NCBI GenBank assembly: GCA_020137815.1
Contig: CM035355.1
Coordinates: 4,015,520-4,079,519 of the forward strand
DNA length: 64,000 bases
Source: Hormiphora californensis
Lineage: Eukaryota; Ctenophora; Tentaculata; Cydippida; Pleurobrachiidae
Direction: 5' to 3'
Shown here: in pieces, positions 22,601-34,700 of the stretch
Layout of the letters: every line of letters starts with the position of its first letter
How positions within the stretch are numbered: position 1 is the stretch's first letter
Notes under the pieces: generated by a model
Database searches by the model: none
What the model saw: only the letters and a program-made list of their open reading frames with translations
What the model was told of the DNA's origin: nothing
Program-made: the position numbers and the translations under genes

Positions 22601-24730
22601 CCTACCTCTCGTTGGTCCTACAGATGGGCACACTAGAACGTGAGGCAGCTGCCCTGGTCGCGACAAGTATCAGAGAACTTCGACCAGCGGAAACCCTCCC
22701 TACGGACCTGGTTCCTACAGTTATCCTGATCGGTGTTCACAGCGACAACATGGAATGGATGGTTGAAACTGTGTCTTGCCTTCTTCTAAAACTTCCTGAT
22801 TCTCTTAGTGACGTTCTGGAGAACCTGCACACTTATAGAGAGTACTTTCAAGAGACTGCGAAACCAGTCTCCTGGCCTGAACATCTGGTTGATCTTCAAA
22901 CCCAAATGGACTGTTTCACCGTACTACCCCCACAGAGCTACACCAACCTCTCCATCTTCGACATTGTGTACATTGACGCCTATGCCAAGCTAATCCAATT
23001 TTATGCAAATAAAAAGTGCTGGACAGCCTTCAAAGATTGCTGTGATGAGTACAAATCCCTCCTCTTGAAAGGAGACGCTCAATTCGAGGCGGCTCATTTG
23101 AGTGTCTTTGCAGACGAAGTGAGTCCTACCAGCCCTGGGGATTTGATGGAGGTAGTGGAATTATTCTCCACGGAGAACCAATGGGAAAATGCTCTGAGTG
23201 TCCTTGATGTGATGAAGAAACGAGCTGATTATTCCTCGAACACAGACAAACCTACACTCTTGAAACTTGCTGAAATCTCTGAGCAAAGTGGTGTTCTTTA
23301 CAGGAACCTTGCTGAAAAACCACACATTCCCTTCCATTATTTTCTGGTCTCTTTGATCGGCAAAGGGGCCCCTGGGAACCTCCGAGGACGGCACTTCGTA
23401 GTTAGAGGGAAACCTCTTGAATCACCCAGGGATTTTTCAGCGAGAGCGTCGGAATACTTCAAGGGTTGGGAGCTTCTAGGGAGCTCAAAATTCCCACCGG
23501 AAACCACAGACACCGCGAATAAGGGATTGAACATAATACTGGTGAAGAAGGAAAGCTCCCAATTCCTCCACGAGCGATGCTGGGTTAGAAATTCCTCCTG
23601 TAAGAACGAACTGCTTCGAATGGGTTACGAAACGACAACCATTTCGATTGATACATCTCTTCAAATAACACCCTTCTACGAAGGTAAAACAGTGGAACAC
23701 ACGTGAAATTCCCCCAGTTGAGATGGCGCTACTCCAGATACAACGGAAAACCACCGAACTAAAGATCGAAGGTGCTAAGTTTGACTCGGATAATGGTTGT
23801 GTTAGTCACTTCCAGATGCTTCTAAACGGTGTTATTGATGCAGCTGTCAATGGAGGCACTGAGAAACTGCAAAGTACCTTCCTCTGCCCTGAATTTGAGG
23901 CTAATCAACCACACCTCAAACCATTTTGTGATGCCCTTCGTGCTGAGATTGAGATCCAGAGGGATCTGCTGACATGGTGCCTCGAGATCCATGATAGAGT
24001 TTGTCCTGAGGAGCTGAGGATGCTGCACGAGAAAATGGTCCGGCAACACCACAACAAACCTGCACCAACAGTTAGTGCCAGCGGGGAGGCCATGAAACGG
24101 TTACACAACGGACCCTCGCCACTTGCTACAACTCTCACACGGAGGGACACGAAAATTGGCCGGAAATTAAAAAGGGTAACCTCGTACTTCTTCGAAAGTG
24201 GACAGCAGCGGGTAGATCTTCCTGAATGTAACATTCCGATGCGAGACAATCCTGTTAGTTCGGATCGTGAGGACTATGGTGAGTTAGAGTACATCTTCAC
24301 CCAACTCAGCACCAGCCTGAGGTTGGATTTTGCAGTGGTTGACACTGCGAAGGAGGTAGAAGGAGAAAACATTGGCGGAGAAGTCCCAGCATTGCCACCG
24401 AAAAAGACGCAGCGACAGAAGCGACCCCAATCGTTGTTGGATATGCCGCTATCAGAGGAACCGGAAGAAGATGTCATCCCTACACCATTTACTAGTCTCC
24501 CTATTTCCGCATCTGCACCTAGTACTTCTTCTCCTTTAACCGAAACTCTTGGAGTGGCTCCAGAAGATTTCAGTTTGAAGACTTTGGCGAATACCTTTCG
24601 AATTACGGAACACCGTGAACGAAGATCAACATATGGGAAAAAGGATTTTGGTACAAAAATGAGTAGACAATTATCTTTAAATGAGCTACGCGATTTAGCA
24701 GATAACAAGGACACGCCGAGCGAAGGTTAG
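19648..24730 (+). CDS. DOCK: DOCK-family guanine nucleotide exchange factor (DOCK-A/B type), 1614 aa
   Basis: Four coding exons: 19648-19703, 19782-19854, 19981-23683 and 23718-24730, summing to 1615 codons including the stop. Order: N-terminal SH3 (AIYDFK ... DQWLRGYTI ... AGVFPVNRVRVL, residues ~13-70); a DHR-1/C2 domain beginning VYVTLNSGWFEKGKKK (~residue 345) that would bind phosphoinositides; a long helical middle; and a C-terminal DHR-2 GEF domain. DHR-2 retains the nucleotide-sensor segment LLNGVIDAAVNGG (~residues 1310-1325) with its Val. A Ser/Thr/Pro-rich tail with PALPPKK follows, a possible SH3 ligand. Relatives activate Rac with ELMO during migration and engulfment. Most of the protein lies in one 3.7-kb exon, unusual for DOCK genes. 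The DHR-2 frame is continuous only if a 34-nt GT..AG intron (23684-23717) is removed. Confidence 0.93.
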
Positions 24731-24864
24731 CCAGTTTCTTCTTAGTTTTTTGATAGCTGGAATTATGGGAAATGTGTGATGATGTCTGCAAAGTTGTTGT
24801 GTACTTTATGTTGTTTGATCTTACATTTTATGTGATATATTAAGCGTCTAATCATCTTGCAATG

Positions 24865-26050
24865 TATATTATAAAGCAGAGAACCTTGCAAGACAAAATT
24901 TGGGGGAGGGGGTTTTAGGGTTTGCACGTGGAAAATTGACGTGTTGTTAGGGGTGTTTGGTGGGGTTTGGGGCGTGCACGTGCGGGTGTAAAGGTTTTAT
25001 AAATTTGGGGGATAATAACTCTTTGGAAAGAGCTTGAGATTATATTTCTAATGAGCCCAAGATTTTTAAAATTGGTTGCGAAATGACGGAGTTATGGCGA
25101 AAATGGTGAAAAATGAGGGGAAATGTGGGGTTCTGAACTGCTTCAGATCACAGATTGAGAGAGGGGTGAGGCCGAGGGGAGTGTTCATTATGGCGTTATA
25201 GGGGAGTGAATAGAGGGTGAGATGGAGTGAATAGGGGACGATATGATTCAATAGGGGCCGAGGGGAGTCAATAGGGATAAGATCAGGGGTGAGGACTGAG
25301 GGTAGTCAACAGGGGGAAGGGGGTGTGGAGTATGATCTCGCGACCGGAGGTGCCGCGAAGCGGCGCCGTAGGGAGCAAAGTAGGCATGGGTCAGGGATCA
25401 GGATTGAGAGGAGTCAATAGAGTGTGAGAGTTTTTTGTTCTTTTGCCTGGGCTCTCTAGTCTATATTATAAAGCAGAGAACCTTGCAAGACAATTGGTTT
25501 TTGGGGGGTTTTAGGGATTGCACGTGGAAAATTGGGATGTTGTTAGGGATGGTTGGTGGGGTCTGGGGCGTGCACGTGCGTGTGTAAAGGTTTTCTAATC
25601 TTGAGGGATAATAGCTGATTTGAAAGAGCTTGAGATTATCTTTCTAATGAGCCTTGGTTTTTTGAAATTGGTTGAGAAACGACCGAGTTATGAGGGAAAT
25701 GGTGAAAAATTTGTAAGAAATGTGGGGCTCTGAACTGCTTCAGATCACAGATTGAGAAAGGGGTTAGGGAAGTGTTCATTATGGCGTTATAGGGGAGTGA
25801 ATAGAGGGTGAGATGGAGTGAATAGGGGACGATATGAATCAATAGGGGCCGAGGGGAGTCAATAGGGATAAGAGGGATGAGGACTGAGGGGAGTCAACAG
25901 GGGGAAGGGGGTGTGGAGTTTGATCTCGCGACCGGAGGTGCCGCGAAGCGGCGCCGTAGGGAGCAAAGTAGGCATGAGCCAGGGATTAGGATTGAGAGGA
26001 GTCAATAGGGTGTGAGAGTTTTTTGTTCTTTTGCCTGGGCTCTCTAGTCC
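24865..26050. mobile_element. Two tandem ~597-bp Helitron-like units (plus start of a third)
   Basis: Unit 1 (24865-25461) and unit 2 (25462 to about 26048) are head-to-tail copies. Both begin TATATTATAAAGCAGAGAACC, contain a GGTGCCGCGAAGCGGCGCC hairpin and end GCCTGGGCTCTCTAG. The junction reads CTAG directly followed by TCTATATTATAAAG, and the second end is followed by TCCTTATTATAAAG. A 5' TC and 3' CTAG, and an end resembling that of the well-defined Helitron at 58034-58810, suggest rolling-circle origin. No Rep/helicase is present, and the hairpin lies ~100 bp from the 3' end rather than ~10, so the call is tentative. Confidence 0.45.
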
Positions 26051-27350
26051 TTATTATAAAGTACAAATGAACGTCGTGAGTGTGATGTCCTATCATCACG
26101 TGCAAATAGAGGGGGGTTGCCAAGGACTAAGGAGGTGCTCTGGGAGGGGTATTGGAGGGGGATACTGCACGTGCATGTTGTTTGTTGTTTGTTGCGTGTT
26201 CCTGTGGTTGTTGTTGTTGGTGTTTGGGATCTACTGCTGGGGCCGCCATGATTGCAAAAGCTTTTCTACCTACGTACCCCGTTGATTCTCTACACAGCTA
26301 CAATTCTATGGATCTTTATCACCTGATTCTACATGTTATTCAGAGGAATTTCTGTTGATGTTTATCACCAGCGCTCTACGGTCTACCAAACCCCGTATTC
26401 TTTACCCCGACATGGAGAGACAAAGAATATGAATATGAATATGAACTTCACAATTTATATCAAGTCAATATAAGAAAATATATGACTCTCCCGCTCTTAC
26501 ACTATACGTATAAAATATAGTTAAAAATTAAGTACATTAATATACGCTTCTAGGCCGAGGCTAATAGCACAACAGCAGTTACCTAAAGCGGGACAAACAC
26601 ACACAGACGAACCAATGAGACGGGTAACAATGAGCTGAGAGCTAAACGGACAGATAGATTTAACCAGGTTTAATAAATTACTAAAATCGAAAAGAAAAAG
26701 GCGAATAAGTTAGTTAAAAATACGGTAGTTACAAAATACCACCACACATACACTCACACTTATACCCCAAAACACACCCAAAAAAATAAAGACATACACA
26801 AAACACAAATAAGTTAAGTTAAATAAGTTAATTAAAAAACGGTCATCTCACAAGAGAACACAAAGGACCTAATTACATCCGATTGACTTCAAACTTCATA
26901 TTATTTCATTTCAAGTCAAACCTCACACCCAAAAAATTATTTGGAGCAATCGAAGAAGGTCGGGGCGTTTGTCACACCCTAACAAAGGTGCACACACAAA
27001 CGGACACAGCATACCTAGACTACTTGGAAACAGTAAATCATGTTCAGCACACATCGTTTACATAAAAATAGTAAGATTGTCATTGATAAACACGTACTTA
27101 TCATCACTTTCGAAGTGTTCATTTACAGTCTGCAGGAATAACTGCACTTTCAGCCGTTTTCGTAACGGTACACGTTTCTTGTAACTGTTTTCTCCTGGCC
27201 CATACTCGGCCAATTCTCGACTACCCTCAGACTCTACTCCACATCTCAGTTGCCAAGATCCTACTAACCCATACACCCACCACACACAAACGAACAAGAA
27301 TACGCACTCAAAAAACCCTAGCTCTGAACAATATGTGGAGGACGTCTCTC
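26050..27350. other. Intergenic, AT-rich, no gene seen
   Basis: After the Helitron-like units the sequence holds only short chance frames, TAAGTTA/TTAATTAA-rich stretches and CA-rich patches. I see no conserved domain. Confidence 0.5.
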
Positions 27351-28160
27351 CTAACTCGGGATGGTGGTGAAATAGGACGGATGGTGGAGGATAGGAGTGA
27401 TGGTAGTGTCTAGGACAGCTGATAGAGGATAGGAACAGGATGATGGAGGATAGGATGGATGGTGAAGGATGGATGGTGGAGGATAGGAAGGATGGTGGGG
27501 GATTGGACGGATGGTGGGGGATTGGACGGATGATGGAGGATGGGAGAGATGGTGGAGGATAGGACGGGTGGTGGAAAGTTTGACGAAAGATGGATGATAG
27601 GACGGATGGTCGAGGATAGGACGAATGGTGAAAGGATGCGACAGATGGTGGTGGAGGATATTCCAGATCATGGTGGATGATAGGACGGATGGTGGAGGAT
27701 AGGACGGATGGTGGAGGATGGGACAGATAGTGGAGGATAGGACGGATGGTGAAGGATAGGACGAAAGGTGGAGATTGGGACAGATGGTCGAGGATAGGAC
27801 GAATGGTGAAAGGATGCGACAGATGGTGGTGGAGGATATTCCAGATCATGGTGGATGATAGGACGGATGGTGGAGGATAGGACGGATGGTGGAGGATGGG
27901 ACGGATGGTGGAGGATAGGACGGATGGTGAAGGATAGGACGAATGGTGGAGGATAGGACGGATGGTGAAGGATAGGATGGATAGGATGGTGGAGGATAGA
28001 GCATATAGCATATGGTGGAGGATAGGACGAATGGTGGAGGATAGGACGGATGGTGGAGGAAAGGATGGATGGTGGAGGATAGGACAGATGGTGGAGGATA
28101 GGACGAAAAGTGGAGGATAGGATGGATGGTGGAGGATATGATGAGTGGTTGAGGATAGAA
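27351..28160. repeat. Minisatellite, ~18-20-bp GGATGGTGGAGGATAGGAC unit
   Basis: About 40 imperfect copies of GATGGTGGAGGATAGGAC. A higher-order duplication is visible: the block around CGACAGATGGTGGTGGAGG with CCAGATCATGGTGG near 27637-27680 is repeated near 27817-27860. It directly abuts the 3' end of the LINE at 28265. Proline/serine/histidine-rich frames across it are not genes. Confidence 0.92.
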
Positions 28161-28264
28161 TCTATGAAAGGATTCAGAGGTCAGGATTCAGGAGGTCAGA
28201 GGAAATCAGAAGGTCATTCAGGTTACGATCATACTAGGTATGTATGATATCATAGGAACGGAAG

Positions 28265-30620
28265 TTAGCCATAGGCAATTTTGAACAGGTGAGTCTTCAG
28301 TGATTTCTTGAATGTTGCTACAGACTCTGATTTCCTGATTAATTTTGGAAGTCTGTTCCAGAGTTTTGGTGCAGCAATGCTAAATGCTTTCTCAGTAACC
28401 TTGTACTTGCAGTGGTACTCCTCTAATCTTGTGTCATCGTCATCTACTCTGAGTTTCTTGGACTTCGCCTGCCTCTTCTGGATCATCTCAGTGATGTAGC
28501 ATGGAGATTTACCATTAAGTGCATTGTATACCATTAGGCACATTTTGTACTCGATGCGTTGGTTGATTGGAAGGAAGTGGGATTTCTTTCTCAATTCGGT
28601 TACACCTCTTCTGCTGCGCTGACCGTATATAAATCGTGTGGCCGCGTTTTGGAGTACTTGGAGACGTTTTATATCGGATTCCTTCGAACCAAGGAGTAGG
28701 GCATTACAGTAATCGATCCTGGAGTGTATCAGGGTGTTGACAAGAAGAGTCTTCTGGTTCTTGTTTAGCTTACTAGCTATCCTCCACATGTTTACTAACT
28801 GTAGATTGCCCATCTGGACTATCCGTGTTACATGCTTGGTCATGTTTCGCTCTTTATCAAATATTACTCCCAGGTTCTTGGCTACTTCAGTTACAACTGT
28901 ATCCTCATCTTCTGTTATGGCGACTGTATCAGGAGCTTCCGATTTATCCCATTTGTTGTTAAGTATCATGACCTCCGTCTTGTTAGGATTCAACTTGAGA
29001 AGATTTTGAGCCATCCATAGTCTAATATGAGCAACACACTTTTGTACCTGGCTCATAGCTGAAATTAGGTTTTCAGGCACAAAAGATATAGAGAGCTGTG
29101 TATCATCTGCGTACATATGTATCTTTAGATTGTACAGCTGAGCAATCTTCTCTAGGTCACGGGTGTAGAGTATGAAGAGAAGGGGCCCCAATATCGATCC
29201 TTGAGGGACTCCGATTTTGATGGTCGTGGTAGCAGATTCGGTCGGTCCGATCTTCACTATCGCAGTTCTATCATTCAAATAAGACTCTATCCATTTGAGA
29301 ACTCTGCCAGTGATTCCATAGTCTTGCTGTAGACGTTGAATGAGCTTAGAGTGAGATATAGTGTCAAAAGCTGCCGATAGATCGAGCAGCACAAGGATCA
29401 CTTTTGTTTTCTTGTCCATCTGTATTAGAGTGTCGTTTACGATCTTCTATTGTGACAAGTGAAAACAAGTTTTTTACACAATTGTGTAAAAAACTTGTTT
29501 TCACTTGTCACAATAGTTAAGCTCTCCGCATCCCCGGATCGAGCACTCTACCAGGATACTAACTTCTACATCTAGCTAGTTTACGATCTTCAAAGTTGCA
29601 GTCTCACAGCTATGGTGTGAGCGGTACGCAGACTGAACCTTGCTAAAAAGTCCATTGCTCTCAATGTGCTCAGTGAGTTGATCGGCAACACATTTTTCTA
29701 GGATCTTGGACACAAAGGAGAGATTAGAGATCGGTCTGTAGCTACTGAGCTCGTCTGGGTCCAGTTCTTTGTTTTTCAAGGAGGGTCGGATAACAGCGGA
29801 TTTTAAGTTGGCTGGAACCACTCCGTCCGATAGACTACCGTTCACAATCTTAGAGATAATGGGGACGAGTTCTGTCAGAGAACCAGCTACCATGGTGGAT
29901 GGAATAGGGTCGAGAGGACAGTGTTTCTTGTTCATGCTCCGAACAGTTGATACAAGTTCGGCGTCAGACACTGTCCTAAACTTGGAGAGTACCGGGCAGT
30001 TATGAGCAGATAGTTCATGGGGAATAGTTGGCAGATCAGCTGAGTAAGCAGGGTCCTCTTTAATTGTCTCATAAATCTTCTCGATCTTGGATTTAAAGTA
30101 GTCCATCATCTTGTCTGGAAGCTTCTCAGGCTCATCTGTGGTTGGTAACTGCTTTGGAACTTTCTCTTTGCCAAGAAGATAGTTAAGGATCTGATAGGTA
30201 GCAGCAGGATTACCTTCAGCGGCTTCAAGGCGTATTTGGAAGAACATTCTTCTGGCTCGAATGAAAACAAGCTTTGCAGCACGGATTTCAGTGATAAGCT
30301 CCTTCTCTGCATCTAGCACTTTGTCGTGGGGAACGGGTTTGCCTTTGTTTTTCTTTTGTAGGGCTTGTTTAAGGGTTTTCCTGTATCTTCGCTCAGCCTT
30401 CCTTCGCCTTCTAAGGGCATTATAGCACTCTTGGTTGAACCACTGTGGTTTATTGGAGAGTTTGATGTCTTTATCCTCAATCGGTGCCAGTTCATCTAGT
30501 ATCTGTACAAGAGTAGTGTTATAGAGTTCAACACACTCTTCAACGGTCTTTGGAAGAGGTTGTTTACAGAGTTTAGATTGGAGTATGTAGGTTTTCAGGG
30601 TTTCAATCGATAATTTGTAG
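28265..30620 (-). mobile_element. CR1/L2-like LINE, 5'-truncated reverse transcriptase
   Basis: Minus-strand ORF2 with the reverse transcriptase palm: SSYRPISNLSFVSKILEKCV, then after an interruption LLDLSAAFDTISHSKLI, GVPQGSILGPLLF, the catalytic YADDTQL, and downstream CR1/L2-type sequence ending PKLWNRLPKLIRKSESVATFKKSLKTHLF (in pieces). The frame is open from about 30620 to 29576 and resumes at 29434. The 131-bp gap is a later insertion (29448-29578). No endonuclease domain remains, because the 5' side stops at the AAT tail of the neighbouring LINE. Non-autonomous as it stands. Confidence 0.88.
29448..29578 (-). mobile_element. SINE-like insertion: tRNA-like head and a 68-bp perfect palindrome
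   Basis: Interrupts the LINE reverse transcriptase and is flanked by a perfect 13-bp target duplication GTTTACGATCTTC (29435-29447 and 29579-29591). Read on the minus strand, the first ~63 bp contain GTTAGTATCCTGGTAGAGTG, similar to a tRNA D-arm/A box. The remainder (29448-29515) is a perfect 68-bp palindrome. The long target duplication indicates LINE-type retrotransposition. Confidence 0.7.
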
Positions 30621-30625
30621 AGTAT

Positions 30626-31790
30626 TATTATTATTATTAAATCTGTTTACAATAAATTGACACTGTCAATATTGCCCTCCTATTTGCGAGGAAAATGGAA
30701 CTCTCTAGGTCTCTATCACACTTTCTCAGCTGTCAGATCATACAAAAAAATATAAAATGTCGATTAAAATACTGATTAGATAATAATTAAAATATATTGT
30801 AAATTGATTAAATAAGTTAGTTAAAAATTCACTCCGTGGAGTGCGATTCGTACACAGTGTGTACGTCTCGGGCTGGTCAGTTATACATTTACAATTGATT
30901 AGAATATAAACCCATTACACAAGCAGTTGATCCCCAAATAAAGATTGTTCTATTACAGCTCTTACTAGCTTTCTAAAGTTCGATTTTACCTGCTTGTCTT
31001 TGGAGAAAATTAGTGGAAGATGGAAGTTCATTTCATAAGAAGATATCACCCTTAGTTCCTCACGGGGCCCTTCCACATCTTTTATCGCAGAACATTCAAA
31101 CAACTTGTGGAATGTTGAATCTGGGAGTTGGCCACATTCAAGACAATTGGGAACTGTAAGTGATCGCTCGTATCTCAGGTAACTGAAGCTGAAGTCTTGA
31201 AAACGTAAGGATCTGCCATGTACAAAGTCTAAGACCTGAGATGAGTTCTGTCGGGACATGTTTCTTGGAATTATGGGGAAATCCAAAGTGGCCTCTGAGT
31301 TGATAAGGTTGGCGAGTGAATAGGAAGTATGCTGAAAGGGTCATCTCGAGTCAAATGGTTAATCGATGATTTGAGTGACCGGTCCCATAAACTACATGTG
31401 TACTGTCTCATTTCCTCTTTTGAGTACAGGAAAGTGTCCGGCTCTAAACTTCCCAAGTTAATAGTTCTGATTGAATCTCTGTTAGAATCCTGGATCTGGA
31501 CACCGTCTAGTTGAGTCGACTTCCAAACCAAATATCTTTTGGTAGCAGCAATCTGCCAGAAGAACACATGATTTTGTTCCGCTTCAATTTGTAGTAGTTT
31601 AGCTGATATATTATCTTTAGCTGCAAGGCCTTTTAGGACAAATTTGGTTACCACTGTTTCCACAAGAACGTCAATAGGAGGCACGCATGCTAGGAGTTCT
31701 GACAGAGGTTTGGCTATGTGAACTTGTCCCCCTGTTATCTTCAGCCGTGCTCGGGAAAGAAGATCTCCGAAGTAAGTTGAGAACATGAAT
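30626..31790 (-). mobile_element. 3' part of a second LINE (host LINE), with (AAT)n tail
   Basis: Minus-strand frames 31786-31271 and 31286-30915, adjacent but frameshifted. They encode the C-terminal region found after the reverse transcriptase in some invertebrate LINEs: VFSTYFGDLL-like start, PLSELL..VPPIDVLVE..TKFVLKGL, LWDRS, LDFVHGRSLRFQDF, and a CLECG..HKLFEC zinc-binding motif. The 3' UTR ends CAGATTTAATAATAATAAT at about 30645-30626. It probably continues the reverse transcriptase at 35874-36556 and 37791-38035, the pieces being separated by nested elements. Confidence 0.75.
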
Positions 31791-34700
31791 CATGCTGCCA
31801 GACCAAACCCAAAGAACCGAGACAAACCCCGCAAAACCAACCTCCAAACCAAACAAACAGCAAACCTCCACCAAACCTCCAAACCTCCACCAACCTCCAA
31901 ACCTCCAACAACCTCCAAACCTCCACCAAACCTCCACCAACCTCCAAACCTCCAAACCTAAACGCAACCTAACCACACCTAACTCCGCCAAACACCAAGA
32001 GATCCGGAACAGCGGAAAGACCGAGACCCTCCGTCCACTAAGATGGTAAATGTGGACACTCGCCAGAAACCGAGACTCAGATCGAACTCATCAGCCGTAA
32101 ACCTGACACCGTTTCGGGGCTTTAATTCGGTACGGGTACACAAGGTACTAAGTCAGGCGCCCCGGCAATCTCGATAATCTGAGACCACCGTTCGATCTAT
32201 ACCCAGTTGCCCGGAATGAATGTGTCGACTGGGGTCCCTCACTGCCTCCCCCTTTGACAGGTTTATGACAGTAAGGGTACACCCGTCCAAACACACACTC
32301 CACTGCGAGGGCGAGTCTCAACCACTTCACTGCCTCCACTACTCCACATTCCTGTACTCCCACTCCTTCTTCGCCGAATGGAAGTAGATCCACATGGAAC
32401 AGTGAGCAGCCTCTTTCCCCGTATCCTTAACCAGCTTCCTAAGACCCCTCCCTCTAAACCCAAGACGAGAAGCTGCTCTAACCAGACTATCCGCCACCTG
32501 CCCTCGAGCCCCAACCTCTACCGCCATATTAAAACACCTCCACCCATTAGACTCACACTCCCTCTCAAGGTCCGTGTACCGTTCAATCTTGAGAGTATGG
32601 GCATCCCCTATTCTCTCTTCTGCAGGGCAAGTGAGCTCCCACCAGATCACCGTCTTTACCTCTCGCGAGAAGACAACAAGATCAGGCCTTAACCTGGTCT
32701 GGGCGATCTCCGCCGGGAACTTGAGCTGACTTCCGATGTCAGAGAGGACAACCCAGTCCTTAGCGCCTGACAGGATCCCACACCCACTAACCCTCTTCTT
32801 CCCCTTCTTCTTCCCCTTCTTACCCTCTGCAACGAACTCGATACTCCGGGACCCTCTCGTGGACCTCGATGCAGCGTTAGCACGGACCTCGCAGTGAAAC
32901 TGTACCTGCTCGCCTATCTGCCGCAGGACCTTGTCATGCCGCCACCGGTATCTCCCCTGACCCAGAGCCACCTTACAGCCGGTTAGAATATGGCGAATAC
33001 TCCCTGGAGCATCACCACACAGCTTGCAAAGACCGTCTTCCCCTTCCTTCCACTTCTTTGCAAGCGACGGCACGACAAGGGTTCCATAAACTGCTCTTAG
33101 GATGAAGCCAACCATTCCCTCCTTCATGTCGAATAGGCTTCTCCAGCTTAACTCCATCGAGACCACATCCTCCCTCCAAGCTAACCACATCCCCTGAACC
33201 TCTAACTGCATGGTCTCTACAGTCCTCACCTGGTCTAACCTCTCTCGAACTCGCTCAATCACAGCACCTCTCCTCTCGCTGTCCGACAGCTTCTCCCAAG
33301 GCTTTCGCCACTCACCGAAGCCAATCCCTGCCCTAGGGTATGGAGGAATCATACCGCGGACTGCATCACACCGAACATCACTAACTGCCTCCTCTAACTC
33401 TTCCCCTGCTTTCCACTTCCTACCAGACCTGACAAGAGGCTGAAGCGCTAGGATAACTTCATCCTGTGAAGAACTGTAAGTCTGCTGCAATCTACACTTC
33501 TCCACTTTCCAGGTGTCAAGGAGGCTGTTCAACGGGAGCCGTACAGAAGACTCCGAGTTGAACAGACAAAGTCTGCTAAGAGTGTGACCTCCACCCAACC
33601 ACTTTCGCAGGAAACTGTTCACTGACTGTTCCCAGGCTGCTACGGTGGTCAACGGGGTGTCGTAGATTGCCAGAGGCCACTTCATCTTAGGCAGAACAAG
33701 GTACTGGTAACCCCAGCACTTCTCCAAACCCGATAATCCACTCTCGTCCAACCGTCCCATCCACAACTTCAGCTGGCGAGCTGTTTCCTCGATGGCGACG
33801 GTGTCCCTTACATCAGCCCGAATCCACCGACCAAGGAACTTAATCGGCTTCTCAGTAACGTTCGGGATCGTCTCACCCCCAAACGACAAACTCACCGACT
33901 CTACCACCTTACCTCCCTCCAACACCAGGGCCCGAGACTTAGATGACTTAACAGTAAATCTCGCCCACTCCACAAACTCTCCAAACACCGACAACATAAC
34001 CTTGCATGTCACTCTGTGTGGCAGTGACGAGGCAACTGTCATCCATGAACAGCTTCAAAGGAGGGACCGGTGTGCCATCTTTCACGTAGGCCACACTACG
34101 CGGTATCTTGATGGCCAGATACTCCGATACCATGTTCATACACAGTACAAACAAAATAACGGAGATGACACACCCCATGAATATTCCGACCTCGAACTGT
34201 TGCCAGTTCGATGTTACCTCCCTTGAACTGAACCTACCGAAGACTCCAGAAAAGTAACTCAGGACTATGTCCACGATCGGCTGTGGAACTCGATAGAACC
34301 GGAGAGCCTTGACGATCAAGAGGTGAGGCACGGCACCATAGGCATTCGCCAAATCCAACCAGACCACCGACAGGTCCCGCCTCATAATCCTTGCGTCCTT
34401 CAAGGTCTCCCACATAGCCCCGAAGTGTTCCACACATCCACTTACCCCGGGAACACCACCTTTCTGGATCCGCCTATCCACGTACCCATTCTCTACCACA
34501 AACTCTGTTAAGCGCCTCGCAAGTGTCCCTAGGTAGATCTTTCCCTGGACGTTACCTAAGGAAATCGGTCTACCAGTCGCCGGAGTGAAATCCCCTTCCC
34601 CCTTGGGAATGTACACTCCTTCAAACCAACGACAGTTTTCTGGATATCTCCGGTACTTAAAAGCAGACTTGTTCAAGTTCCACAAGTTCCGGGAAATCTT

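Noticed and set aside
27058-28011. 317-codon Pro/Ser/His-rich minus-strand frame
   Set aside because: Runs through the 18-20-bp minisatellite; the repeat period keeps it open, with no domain.
27351-28160. CRISPR-like array
   Set aside because: Repeats are contiguous and imperfect with no unique spacers; eukaryotic minisatellite.
31790-32050. Pro/Asn/Thr-rich frame (KPPNLQQPPNLHQ)
   Set aside because: Antisense translation of the repetitive 3' UTR of the R2-like element.
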